From NCBI RefSeq assembly GCF_003205615.1, contig NZ_PYBV01000010.1:4976-47097 (forward strand): a stretch of 42,122 nt of DNA, given 5' to 3'. The stretch's first letter is position 1, and each line of letters begins with the position of its first letter. The notes beneath the pieces were generated by a model that worked only from the letters and a program-made list of their open reading frames with translations, was not told where the DNA came from and made no database searches. The stretch comes from Micromonospora arborensis (GTDB lineage Bacteria; Actinomycetota; Actinomycetes; Mycobacteriales; Micromonosporaceae). Made by a program: the position numbers and the translations under genes. This document shows, in pieces, positions 8,216 to 16,322 of this stretch.

Positions 8216-8375
8216 TCAGTGGCCGAGTGAATCGCGAACGCCCTTGAGCGCATCCCTGGTCGCTTTGTTTGATATCTGGGTATAGATCTCCATCGTCACG
8301 CTGGAGCGGGCGTGTCTCAGTGCCTGCATGGCGACTCTGGGGTGGACGTCGAGGAGCCAAGCGGACGTGGCTGGC
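8216..8375 (-). pseudogene. Tyrosine integrase, C-terminal remnant 1
   Basis: The minus strand reads ...L-L-D-V-H-P-R-V-A-M-Q-A-L-R-H-A-R-S-S-V-T-M then E-I-Y-T-Q-I and a tail to TGA at 8216-8218. This is the end of a tyrosine recombinase: the H/R-V-x-M-x-x-L-R-H box and the Y of E-I-Y-T (catalytic tyrosine) are present. Everything upstream of about 8375 is missing, including the first catalytic Arg; a stop codon is in frame there. Its position just inside attL with the end facing the tRNA is the classical place for the element's own integrase. Bases 8251-8351 are repeated at 16220-16320. Confidence 0.8.
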
Positions 8376-8400
8376 CGTCAGGCAGCCGTAGGGTGCGGAC

Positions 8401-8625
8401 ATGTCTGAGGAAGTTGTTCTTCGCCTCGACCGACCGACAGCCACGTCGCTCGCGGACCTGATCTACAACATCGGTGAGCACCAAGCCGCCGGCATGCCTG
8501 TCGCTCAGTTGTCGAGTGACGACAGCGAAAGGCTCGGGCGAGTGCTCCACGACCTCTGGCGAGCCTTGGGCGTCTCGCTCCCGTACGGCGATGTTCCCGG
8601 GAAGGAACCTCGTCGCCGGATCTGA
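8401..8625 (+). CDS. Small hypothetical protein
   Basis: A 74-aa protein starting M-S-E-E-V-V-L-R-L-D, rich in Asp/Leu and with well-behaved helices (A-D-L-I-Y-N-I-G-E-H and L-G-R-V-L-H-D-L-W-R). No domain, signal peptide or membrane segment is recognised. It starts 26 bp from the integrase remnant and reads away from attL. The codon use looks like a real gene, but the ribosome-binding site (TAGGGTG) is weak. It is probably island cargo of unknown role. Confidence 0.55.
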   Translation: MSEEVVLRLDRPTATSLADLIYNIGEHQAAGMPVAQLSSDDSERLGRVLHDLWRALGVSLPYGDVPGKEPRRRI

Positions 8626-8791
8626 TCGTTGTCGCGTGGAGGTCGCTGACAGCAGCGGTGACAGCAAGTGCCGAGGGGAGGGCAGCCGCCGCGGCCGGAC
8701 GAAGACAGCGGTCCGAGGTCGCGGACGCGGATGGACCCCGCCGGACGCAGCGCCCAGAACTTACAAAGCGAGGGGTCGTGTATTCGCTGGC

Positions 8792-9871
8792 TCAGCGTCG
8801 TTGCCCCGCGGCCCTCTCGACTTCACGGAGGACCAGGCCGAGAGTTTGCGAGCGGCGGTTGGTCGGTAGTGCAGCCCATGCGAGTCGGGCGTGTGTCAGT
8901 CCGCTGGGTCCGTCGCCGGCTTTGGCCATCATGAGTGCGCGATGAAGTTCGATATGGGTGGCGAAGCGGGTCAGCGAGGCGGGCCGGAGACGGTCGGCGT
9001 TGATCTGGGCCTGCTCGCCGCGTTGGATGAGCCCGAGGCGGGCGTAGAGCATGGATCGGAAGGTCGCCATGCGCCAGGCGGGTACGGCGGCGTCGGAGAT
9101 CTCGCCGTCGGGTGAGGCGGTGCGCTCGAAGACACGTTGGGCGTCTTCATCTGCGACGATGGCTGCGGCGGTGTCGCCTCGTCCGGCGGCGATGTGAGCG
9201 CGGGCCATCAGCGCTTGGACTTGGCCGAGTGACGGACGGTCGGACAAGCCAAGCGCTTCGTCCGCGTAGCGCTGCGCGACGGGGAGTGCGGCGCCTTCGT
9301 AGGCCAGGGCGATGGCGGCTCGGCCCCGTACCCAGACGCGGACGGCGAGGTCGTCGGAGCGGTCGGCAGCGACGCGGGCGGTGTCGTACCAGCCGATGGC
9401 TTCGGTGGGGTCCTTCGTCGTCTTTCCGTAGGTGGTCAGGGCGCGGGCTGCGGTGGCCCACATGATCGGGCTGTCGAGCTGCTGTTGCATGACGACGAGG
9501 TCGTTAGCGAGCCTGATCTGAAGCGAGTCCGCGCCGATCTCCATGTAATCGCGGCCGTACTGGTCGACGCGGTCACGCCAACGATCGACGCCGTCGCGGT
9601 GTCCGGCGAGCGCGGCGGTGAAGCCGTTGCGGATCAATTCGTTGGCAGCGATCGGGCCGATGGTGGCTGCGGCGAGGAGGTCTCTGCGTCTCACGTCGGC
9701 TTCTCCCAACGCTCGCGCATAGGCGAGCACGATGTCCGGCGTCGCGGTCCGGCGTCCCGCTTCGACGTTGCTGAGATGCGAGGCCGAGTAGCAGGTACGG
9801 GCCGCGATGGAGGCCAGTGTCACGCCGGCCTCAAGCCGAGCCTGCCTCAATTGCGCACCGAGGTCATCCAT
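8792..9871 (-). CDS. XRE-type helix-turn-helix regulator with TPR-like sensor region
   Basis: A 359-aa protein. The N-terminal XRE domain spans ~4-58 (L-R-Q-A-R-L-E-A-G-V-T-L-A-S-I-A then S-A-S-H-L-S-N-V-E-A-G-R-R recognition helix). The remaining ~290 residues are all-helical with TPR-like units (A-A-R-A-L-T-T-Y-G-K, Y-A-D-E-A-L-G-L). The start at 9869-9871 has AGGGGA 6 nt upstream and matches the family N-terminus; the frame stays open far upstream but without similarity. This architecture is typical of actinobacterial regulators that sense peptides or small molecules through TPRs. It is divergent from the second XRE gene; the 111-bp gap must hold both promoters. Confidence 0.88.
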   Translation of the reverse strand: MDDLGAQLRQARLEAGVTLASIAARTCYSASHLSNVEAGRRTATPDIVLAYARALGEADVRRRDLLAAATIGPIAANELIRNGFTAALAGHRDGVDRWRDRVDQYGRDYMEIGADSLQIRLANDLVVMQQQLDSPIMWATAARALTTYGKTTKDPTEAIGWYDTARVAADRSDDLAVRVWVRGRAAIALAYEGAALPVAQRYADEALGLSDRPSLGQVQALMARAHIAAGRGDTAAAIVADEDAQRVFERTASPDGEISDAAVPAWRMATFRSMLYARLGLIQRGEQAQINADRLRPASLTRFATHIELHRALMMAKAGDGPSGLTHARLAWAALPTNRRSQTLGLVLREVERAAGQRR

Positions 9872-9982
9872 CGGATCCCCTGTGAAAGGTCCTGAAAGCA
9901 TCGAGGTGCTTCCGAGCGTAGTCGCGCGGTCACCAGAGTAGATCCCACATGAGGCAGGAGCGGAAGCGCTGCGGAGGCAGGG

Positions 9983-10138
9983 ATGAGTGACGACGCCGCA
10001 GGCGACAGGACAACCGAGCGGGTGCAGGCTGCGGAGCAGGAAGCAGCCAGGAAGCGGGTTCTGGAGCAAGGCCAAGGCGGACCGCATTCCGGTCGAGGAA
10101 ACGACGCGGGCGGTGCCGGAGCGGCGGTGGCGTCGTGA
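9983..10138 (+). CDS. 51-aa small protein coupled to the XRE regulator
   Basis: Begins M-S-D-D-A-A-G-D-R-T-T-E-R-V-Q and is highly charged, helical in its first half (A-A-E-Q-E-A-A-R-K-R-V-L-E-Q) and Gly/Ala-rich in its second. GGAGG lies 7 nt before the ATG. Its TGA overlaps the GTG of the following XRE gene by four bases (GTGA), implying translational coupling. No family is recognised. Such a small acidic/basic peptide directly ahead of a TPR-linked HTH protein could be a ligand, antitoxin-like partner or leader peptide; that is speculation. Confidence 0.65.
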   Translation: MSDDAAGDRTTERVQAAEQEAARKRVLEQGQGGPHSGRGNDAGGAGAAVAS

Positions 10139-11322
10139 CCGGTGATTCGGTTCCGATTGGTCGGCGCGTGGCCTACCTGCGAGCACGGCGCAAGCTGTCG
10201 CAGCAGTCGTTCGCGGATCGACTGGGGAAGTCCAAGAGTTGGGTGGACAAGGTCGAGCGCGGGGTGCGGTCCCTGGAGCGGCTTTCGACCATCCGGGAGG
10301 TCGCTGCGGTTCTTCGGGTCGACGCCGCGACACTGCTCGGACGGGACGTTCGATCCGTGGAGTTGGTCGAGCGCGCGGAAGGCATCTTTAAGGTTCGGGC
10401 GGCCCTTTCCGCGTACGGGATGACGAACAGCGGTCTGGTTGCTTGCCGGGACGCGTCACCTGATCAGTTGGGCCGGGCGGTCGGGCACGCGTGGACTACC
10501 TACCAGCACGCACGGTATCCGCAGCTGATCGAGCAGCTGCCGGTGTTGTTGACAGGTGTTCAACGGCTTCAGGCACAGGAGTCGGGCGCTGAGCGTACGG
10601 CCGTGGTGGAGGCGTATCGGGTGACGGCGGCGCTGCTGGTCAAGCTGGACGAGGCAAGCCTCGCCTGGCTGGCTGCCGATCGGGCAATGTCCGCTGCCAT
10701 CGGTGATCCGGTGCTACTGGCCTGTGCGGCGGTGCAACTCGGCCAGGTGCTGCGCGCGTCGGCGCGGTCGAGGTCGGTAATGCTGGCCGCTGCGTACCGG
10801 ATTGCTCCAGCCGATCCGAACGACGGCACACCGCAGGAGCTGTCCCTGTGCGGATCGCTACTCGTGCAGGCTGCCCTGACGGCGGCCAGAGCGGGCAACG
10901 ACCGCGACGCTGGTGGCCTGCTGAACGAGGCGACGGAGATGGCGATGCATGTGGGCGATGGACACGACCACCATCACACCGCCTTCGGGCCTGTGGTCGT
11001 TGATCTGGCCCGAATTACCGCGGCAATCGAGCTGGGCGACGGGAAGCGCGCGGTTACGCAGCACGAGGAGGTCGTCGAGCGAGAGGAATGGCGATGGTTG
11101 CCGCTCGAACATCGTGCTGCCCATCTCGTCGATGTCGCTCGCGCGTACCTTCAGGTCGGCGACGTGATCACGGCGGCTCGGAGCCTGCTGCTGGTCGACA
11201 ACATCGCACCATCGGAGATACGGCACCGGCCGGCGGCGCGGCGCGTCGTCGCCGAGGTTGCCCAACGGGCAGACGCCCCTACGACGATCACCGATTTCGC
11301 CACTGGCCTCGGCCTGGTTTGA
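10135..11322 (+). CDS. XRE-type helix-turn-helix regulator with long helical C-terminus
   Basis: A 395-aa protein starting at GTG within the GTGA overlap. The XRE domain is at ~7-65 (V-A-Y-L-R-A-R-R-K-L-S-Q-Q-S-F-A-D-R-L-G, then S-W-V-D-K-V-E-R-G). The rest is helical TPR-like repeats with an H-D-H-H-H stretch at ~280. It has the same architecture as the divergent regulator at 8792 but low sequence similarity. It belongs to the large actinobacterial group of HTH-TPR regulators; the targets are unknown, though the neighbouring 51-aa protein and the orphan at 11563 are candidates. A 240-bp stretch without a clear gene follows. Confidence 0.88.
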   Translation: MTGDSVPIGRRVAYLRARRKLSQQSFADRLGKSKSWVDKVERGVRSLERLSTIREVAAVLRVDAATLLGRDVRSVELVERAEGIFKVRAALSAYGMTNSGLVACRDASPDQLGRAVGHAWTTYQHARYPQLIEQLPVLLTGVQRLQAQESGAERTAVVEAYRVTAALLVKLDEASLAWLAADRAMSAAIGDPVLLACAAVQLGQVLRASARSRSVMLAAAYRIAPADPNDGTPQELSLCGSLLVQAALTAARAGNDRDAGGLLNEATEMAMHVGDGHDHHHTAFGPVVVDLARITAAIELGDGKRAVTQHEEVVEREEWRWLPLEHRAAHLVDVARAYLQVGDVITAARSLLLVDNIAPSEIRHRPAARRVVAEVAQRADAPTTITDFATGLGLV

Positions 11323-11562
11323 GCGCGCATGCCCTCCAGGGGTCAGAAGGAAATCGGCGGGCGCAGATCGTGTCGGCCGTGTTCGCCATCGTGGGTCTGC
11401 GGCCGGAGCGGGTAGTGCAGGCACCCTGATTGGTCGGCCCGTGCTCGGGTAGGGCAGCGGAACCACGCCCGTCGGGTAGTCGCCGCTAATGCGGTACGTG
11501 GATGCGGCCTGGAGTACGCGCAGCCGAGAGCGGCGCGCAGGTTTGACGTAGTCACTCGCGGT

Positions 11563-12846
11563 TCAACGGACGACGAGTGCGTCGTCGATGCGTAGAACGC
11601 TGTCGTCGTGGTGGATGTGCTGAACCTCGTCGAACGCGGTGCTGGTTATTCGGAACCGCGACGGTCGGGTGATCTCCTTGCTGGCGAGAGTCCACGGTAC
11701 TGCGGGGTCTGCGCCGGGCACCGCGGCGAGCAGGACGGCACTGCCGTGGTGAGGGGCGTCGTAGTCGTCATGGGGCTCGTCGTACCGCGCGTGACGCAGC
11801 ATGACCGGGCCGGAACGGATCGCCGCAGGTGGCACCTCGGGTGGTACGTGACGCCACCCTCGTTCAAGCTCCGCGAACGCTGTCTGGCGCTCGGCTCCAC
11901 GGCGTGCGCTCGCGGCAAGGATGGCGCTGCCCGCGTCGGCCGCGACACGGCAGATGTCGAGGATCGGGACGCCAGCGGCCAGGTTCGGATAGTGGTGGAC
12001 CAGCCGAGCGTGGTTCATCAGCATGATGAGCGCTCGAGTGGCGGCCCGCTGCGGTGCGGTCAGGGTCGACGTCGGTGCCGGCTTCCGCCGTTGCGGCCGT
12101 GTGTGTGGCGTGGTGAGGTCGGCTGCCTGGCCGGCCGTCGACTCGTACCATCGTGGGTCGTCGGGCCAGACTGAAGCTTCGGTCGCCTGCAGAAGACCGC
12201 TGCGCCCGATCGCCACGGCCGGCCCGGAGCTAGTGCGGCTCACGACCATGCCGATCCGGTCGTCGGCGTCGAACTGTAAGTCGGTGACCCCGTTGAAGGT
12301 GAACCTCAGCGGCGCGGCGGGCCAGGGCATTGTGGACCCGTCCCGCGAGACACGTCCGGTACTGGGTGTGAACCGCCGTGGAGTGGCCAGGGTCAGGTGT
12401 ACCTGCAACCCCTCATCCGAGGGTCGTGCCGTGAGCGAGCGCACGCTGCCGTTGGCGAGGTCGTAGTCGTGGGCCAGCGCGTCGATGATTTCCGCGGTCA
12501 GCCGGAAGGTGCCCGGGAAGACGCGCCCTTGGTAGTCCCGATGTACGGAACGCTCCGGCCTTGCGGTGGGGAGCACCCTGTCCAGGCTCGGGTCCAGGTC
12601 GACTATCAGCCCGCGGCGGTCGGCCCCGAGGTCAGCCATCCACCGCAGGGCGCTGCTGGCTCGTCTGGACCGAAGTGGCCACGGAGCACCTGCGGCGACC
12701 ACCAGAGGCAGAGTGTTGTTGTCCCAGATGTCGGCGATGCGGCCGATGCGAGTCGCGTCGAAGCTCCGGGCGTCCGTGGCCAGGGTGGCGATCTCCCGGA
12801 TGGAGCGATCGAGCAGCCCGGCGAAGGTTTCCAGCGGCGAGCTCAC
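11563..12846 (-). CDS. Orphan 427-aa protein of unknown function
   Basis: Not recognised. The N-terminus is helical (L-E-T-F-A-G-L-L-D-R-S-I-R-E). The middle is beta-rich with alternating hydrophobics (L-Q-V-H-L-T-L-A-T-P-R-R-F) and ends with a G-V-T-D-L-Q-F-D-A-D-D-R-I-G segment. The C-terminal third contains R-A-L-I-M-L-M-N-H-A-R-L-V-H and a run of His/Asp (D-E-P-H-D-D-Y-D-A-P-H-H-G). There is no signal peptide, membrane helix or known catalytic motif; the His/Asp clusters could bind metal. Single gene convergent with the XRE operon; codon use matches its neighbours. Alternatives are a phage-like structural protein or a host-interaction effector. Confidence 0.75.
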   Translation of the reverse strand: MSSPLETFAGLLDRSIREIATLATDARSFDATRIGRIADIWDNNTLPLVVAAGAPWPLRSRRASSALRWMADLGADRRGLIVDLDPSLDRVLPTARPERSVHRDYQGRVFPGTFRLTAEIIDALAHDYDLANGSVRSLTARPSDEGLQVHLTLATPRRFTPSTGRVSRDGSTMPWPAAPLRFTFNGVTDLQFDADDRIGMVVSRTSSGPAVAIGRSGLLQATEASVWPDDPRWYESTAGQAADLTTPHTRPQRRKPAPTSTLTAPQRAATRALIMLMNHARLVHHYPNLAAGVPILDICRVAADAGSAILAASARRGAERQTAFAELERGWRHVPPEVPPAAIRSGPVMLRHARYDEPHDDYDAPHHGSAVLLAAVPGADPAVPWTLASKEITRPSRFRITSTAFDEVQHIHHDDSVLRIDDALVVR

Positions 12847-13144
12847 GTCGGCGAGTATGGCACCCGCGCGAAGAGGAGGGCCGCGTCGATCACGGGGCGA
12901 CTTGCCGTGGGGGTGCTCTCCGATCGACCGATGCGGCTGTTGGAGCCAGTGCTGGTGCCAGCCAAGGCATTGGGCCGGCAGCTAACGATCGGTCGGCGGC
13001 CCGGTGCGAGCCCGGTTGGGGAGAGCAGGTTGGGAGCAACAGGGCGCCCTGAACGGCCTTGAACTGCGTTCAACGGCAACGGACGGCGCTCAACTGCACC
13101 CACCCCTGCCTGCAGCTCCACGTTCCCGCAGGTCAGAGTCGGTC
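12847..13144. other. Non-coding stretch between orphan gene and IS110
   Basis: No convincing gene. Around 13059-13105 it carries short alternating ttgaactg/ttcaacgg/ctcaactg words. At 13122-13137 it has gttcccgcaggtcagag, close to the sequence just after tRNA-Val (gttccgcaggtcagag at 8148-8163), possibly a displaced scrap of the element's end. Confidence 0.5.
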
Positions 13145-13245
13145 CGGCGTCCTGGTTCGCCGCGGAGCGCTCCGCGGTTCTGCCGAGCAGTCGACGACGC
13201 CCTATGTTTCCTGGCGGGGTGATGTGCGCAGGTCAAAGCGGTAAG
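13145..13245 (-). ncRNA. Conserved IS110 flank with palindromic stem, possible guide-RNA segment
   Basis: About 100 bp directly after the transposase, ~80% alike to 31053-31153. It contains the 18-bp palindrome CCGCGGAGCGCTCCGCGG at 13160-13177. In the other copy the changes keep the stem as a U-G pair only if the RNA is read from the transposase strand. That fits a structured RNA but is thin evidence. Confidence 0.4.
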
Positions 13246-13261
13246 TAGGCACCCCGCTGTG

Positions 13262-14386
13262 TCAAGAGACGGCGAGGAGCGGTGTTCTAGGCTGGGAGTC
13301 GGCGGGTCCGGGTAGTGACTGTTCCGAAGTGTTGACCATGGGGATCGGGTCAGCCGCGCTGGATTGCAGAGTCGCCCCCGCGTGTCCTCCCGGGCCCGTC
13401 CTCGTCTGTCTTGCATCGTTGATCATCTGCTTGTAGACGACGTCAGACAGGCGTCGTTTCAGGCAGCGCATGGCTTCTATCGGGGTCTTGCCCGCGGCGA
13501 GTTCGCGCCGGTAGTAGGCGCGGCCTTCGGTGTCTTGGCGCAGTTGGACGATGGCCATGATGTGCAGGGCTCGGTTGATGCGCCCGTTCCCGGCACGGGA
13601 CAAGCGGTGGCGTTTGTGATCGCCGGAGGAGGCGTCCAGGGGTGCTGTGCCGTTCCAGGAGGCGAAGTGCCCGCGGCTGGCGAACCGGCTGATGTCAGCG
13701 ATGTCGCCGATCAGGCGGGCGGCGCCGGAGGGGCCGATGCCGTTGAGGTCCTGCAGGCTGCTGCCGGTGGTCTCGACGAGCTCTGTCAGTTCCTTGTTCG
13801 CTGCCTTGATTTTCTTGTCGACCTGGGCCAGCTCGGTGATCAGTTCCGACGCCAACCGCCGGCGAGTGGCCCCGACAAGCTCACGCGGCCGAATCGTCTT
13901 GAGCAGGGTCCGGGCCTGCGGGGCGGACAGGAACTGCTTGGCCCCGCCGGGTAGCAGTTCCAGCAGGAGTTTGTGGATGCGGTTGAGCAGGCCGGTGTGG
14001 GCGTGGCCAAGACCGTCGCGGCGATCAACGAGTAGGCGCAGCGCAACGGCCACATCGTCGATGGTGACCTGCCGCAAACCCTTGGTGCATAGGGCTGCGA
14101 CCGCGACGCTGTGGGCGTCGACTGGGTCGGTCTTGCGGCCCTGACCGGTGTCGAACACGCGAGCCCGCGCGGACAGTTTCGCCGGCACGTCCACCACGGT
14201 CTCGCCGTCGGCGACGAGGCGTTGAGCGATGTGCCGCCCGATCCCGTTACAGCCCTCCACCGCCCAGATCCGCTCTTTGTGCTGCCGGCCGAGCTTGAGC
14301 GTGGCCTGGTAGCCGTCGCGGTCGGTGCCGAACCGGCCCTGGGCGAGGATCTTCTCGCTGTCGTTGATGATCTCGATGGTCGCGGA
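13262..14386 (-). pseudogene. IS110 family transposase, N-terminus missing
   Basis: Open for 375 codons from S-A-T-I-E-I-I-N-D-S. DEDD domain landmarks are W-A-V-E-G-C-N-G-I-G, V-D-V-P-A-K-L and G-R-K-T-D-P-V-D-A-H-S-V-A; the C-terminal IS116/110/902 domain has L-N-G-I-G-P-S-G-A-A-R-L, F-A-S-W-N-G-T-A-P and R-L-S-R-A-G-N-G with the serine. The frame is closed by TGA at 14387-14389 just before S-A-T-I-E. The family's usual start, with the G-x-D-x-H/P-x-K motif supplying the first catalytic Asp, is absent, so only a late GTG (14258-14260) could start translation. Probably inactive. Confidence 0.8.
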
Positions 14387-14535
14387 TCATGAGTGAGCCA
14401 CACCGAACCGCGGTAGGCAGCCGATGAGAGAGCGACCCCGCCGGTCACCTCGACCAAGCCTGGCCGGGCTGCGGTCGTAGCACCAGTAGATAAGTAGCCG
14501 ATGAACGAGCGTTTGCCTGGCCCTACGCTCTGTAC

Positions 14536-15423
14536 GTGAGTAACGATCGGATAGCTGATCCCGAGTTGGCCGCGCTGCTGCGTTCGGTGCATGCCCAGCC
14601 CGTCAATGGCGTGCCAGAGATTGCGGCGTTGCGTCAAGCGGCGCGCGCCCGGGCTGCCGCCCGCACCCCGGGACCGACGATGCCCACCGTCGACCGATTG
14701 ATCGCTGGGGTGCCGGTGCGGATGTACCAGCCCGGCCTTCTCCCCGTCATCGTCTATGTGCATGGTGGGGGCTTTGTACTGGGAGATCTCGACACCCATG
14801 ACGCCCAGGTGCGGCGGCTCGCTGCGGCTACGGCAGCAACCGTCGTCGCGGTCGATTACCGCCGGGCTCCGGAGCATCCATGGCCTGCAGCGGTTGACGA
14901 TGCTGTCAGCGTCGTTGCAAGTATCGCAGCGGATGGAACGCCGGTTGCGGTGGCCGGCGACTCTGCGGGCGGCCTCGTCGCTGCACTGACGGCGCTGCGG
15001 TTGCGCGGAAAAGTGTCGCTGCTGGCACAACTGCTGGTCTGTCCCAACGCCGATCCCACGCTTCGCATGCCCAGCATTGCCGAGAAGGGACACGGCTGGC
15101 TGCTCGACGTTGACGAGCTACGGCGATGGATCAGCATGTGGCTGCCTGACCCTGCCATGCGGGGTTCAGCCGCTGTCAGCCCGCTCGTCGCCGACCTGAG
15201 CGGACTGCCGCCGGCCGTCGTGGTAACGGCAGAACATGACCCGCTTCGCGACGAAGGCGACGCGTATGCCAGCCGACTTATCGATGTTGGGGTGCCAGTA
15301 GTGCACCGGTGCGAGGCTGGGCTAGTGCACAACTTTCCGACCTTGCGCAATGCGTCACCGGCCGCCGCAGCGGCGGAGGACCGTTTCCTCGCCGACGTGG
15401 CGGCGCTGTTACGGGCTCGGTGA
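14536..15423 (+). CDS. Alpha/beta hydrolase, hormone-sensitive-lipase-type esterase
   Basis: A 295-aa protein with H-G-G-G-F at 76-80 (oxyanion hole), nucleophile Ser143 in G-D-S-A-G-G, acidic residue in A-E-H-D-P-L-R-D and catalytic His in L-V-H-N-F. These define the HSL/family IV lipolytic enzymes that cleave short-chain esters. No signal peptide, so it is cytoplasmic. It starts at GTG 33 bp after the conserved IS110 flank, so the IS may supply or disrupt its promoter. Single gene; a substrate cannot be named. Confidence 0.9.
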   Translation: MSNDRIADPELAALLRSVHAQPVNGVPEIAALRQAARARAAARTPGPTMPTVDRLIAGVPVRMYQPGLLPVIVYVHGGGFVLGDLDTHDAQVRRLAAATAATVVAVDYRRAPEHPWPAAVDDAVSVVASIAADGTPVAVAGDSAGGLVAALTALRLRGKVSLLAQLLVCPNADPTLRMPSIAEKGHGWLLDVDELRRWISMWLPDPAMRGSAAVSPLVADLSGLPPAVVVTAEHDPLRDEGDAYASRLIDVGVPVVHRCEAGLVHNFPTLRNASPAAAAAEDRFLADVAALLRAR

Positions 15424-15797
15424 GCTCGTTCGCCGACAGCCACTTCGTCTGGCTCGGACCTGACTGGTCACCAATCACCGAGCGGATCCCGACTGTTCCT
15501 CGACGCCGACCCGCACGCCGTCGTCGGGCCATTATGCGTCGCTGCCTGGACTCGGCACATCCGCTTCTAGCGCCGCAGGTGCTGTAGATCGACATAGAGC
15601 GTCTCGGGTGAGCAGGCTGAAGTCCGCCGCAGTTCCGTCATCTGAGAAGCCGATCCCACGGGCAGCGTCCTGAGCAGGCCCTTCAGGCTGGCGACCTCTT
15701 CGGTGGACCCGAAGGCGTCAGCGTTGGCGTCCCCGCAGAGGCGGTAGGGCGGGGTCCGCTCGTGTCGAATTGAGTGCGCCGCTAGTTCGTCCGCCGA
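15424..15797. other. 374 bp without a recognised gene
   Basis: The minus strand around 15560-15760 has protein-like stretches in two frames (R-L-C-G-D-A-N-A-D-A-F-G-S-T then, shifted, G-F-S-D-D-G-T-A-A-D-F), suggesting a decayed gene, but no family is recognised. Confidence 0.4.
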
Positions 15798-16142
15798 TCA
15801 CGGCTGGCGTGGCGGCCAGATTCCTTGCCGGGCGAGGCGATCAAGGTAATCGAGTAGCTTCACCTCGCTGCGAGCAAGCCTCTCACGCTCGGCCGTCGGC
15901 AGATCGGCAAGCAGGTCCCGGAGGCGTTCGTTCCGCGGCACGAACACCATGGCACCGGAGTACTCGCGGCAGTTCGAGCACCACGCCAAGCCAACGCAGC
16001 GCTCGTAGAACTTGTCAGAGGGCGCGTATAGGCGGTACCTGTAGGAGGAGATCTCGCCGGCACACCCGACGGCGTCCCCACCACGGACCCCATGAATCGT
16101 GCTGACTTTCGACCATGCCCACCTGGCAGACCTGTGCCCCAT
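15798..16142 (-). CDS. Small Cys-containing protein common in actinomycetes, function unknown
   Basis: Up to 114 aa. The core reads Y-R-Y-R-L-Y-A-P-S-D-K-F, V-G-L-A-W-C-S-N-C-R-E-Y-S-G, F-V-P-R-N-E, then a helical tail E-R-L-A-R-S-E-V-K-L-L-D-Y-L-D-R. C-x-x-C plus two other Cys may bind zinc. I recall similar ~100-aa proteins in Streptomyces and Micromonospora genomes, with no known role. The N-terminal ~30 residues look unlike the family, so the true start may lie inside or the 5' end may be altered. Confidence 0.6.
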   Translation of the reverse strand: MGHRSARWAWSKVSTIHGVRGGDAVGCAGEISSYRYRLYAPSDKFYERCVGLAWCSNCREYSGAMVFVPRNERLRDLLADLPTAERERLARSEVKLLDYLDRLARQGIWPPRQP

Positions 16143-16196
16143 GGCTTTGATCTTTCCTGGCCGCCAGCCCAGGCCGCCATCCTGATCTGCCGATGA

Positions 16197-16320
16197 TCAC
16201 GCGCTCGCGACGGGGAGGGCGTCCCTGGTCGCCTTGTTTGATACCTGGGTATAGATCTCCATCGTCACGGAGGAGCGGGCGTGCCTCAACACCTGCATGG
16301 CGACTCTGGGGTGGACGTCG
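16197..16320 (-). pseudogene. Tyrosine integrase, C-terminal remnant 2
   Basis: Reads V-H-P-R-V-A-M-Q-V-L-R-H-A-R-S-S-V-T-M-E then I-Y-T-Q-V and ends A-S-A at TGA 16197-16199. It matches remnant 1 over 101 bp (16220-16320 with 8251-8351) at roughly 88-90% identity, so the two are separate but related integrases or a diverged duplication. Similarity stops abruptly at 16320, where IS3 sequence begins: the IS insertion removed the rest of the gene. Confidence 0.8.
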
Positions 16321-16322
16321 GG

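Larger units (their letters stand above)
13145..14503 (-). mobile_element. IS110-family insertion element, transposase 5'-damaged
   Basis: Contains the transposase remnant and both conserved flanks: 13145-13245 (after the gene) and 14389-14503 (before the gene). These flanks recur without transposase at 31053-31153 and 31309-31421, which defines the approximate ends. IS110 elements lack terminal inverted repeats, and their flanks encode a guide (bridge) RNA, so the conserved flanks are expected to be functional parts. Confidence 0.75.

Noticed and set aside
8640..8790. Plus-strand frames after the 74-aa gene
   Set aside because: Arg/Pro-rich with no ribosome-binding site and running antisense into the XRE gene.
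12397..13062. Long plus-strand open frame of ~220 codons
   Set aside because: It is the antisense of the 427-aa gene and of the gap after it, Arg/Gly-rich with no domain; typical of high-GC reverse frames.
13145..14503. Terminal inverted repeats or target duplication for the IS110 element
   Set aside because: None found; IS110 elements generally lack them, so their absence is not informative.
13840..15093. Minus-strand frame of 417 codons spanning the IS110 start and the esterase
   Set aside because: It runs antisense through the esterase and out of frame through the transposase; the composition is Arg/Ser-rich and no domain is seen.
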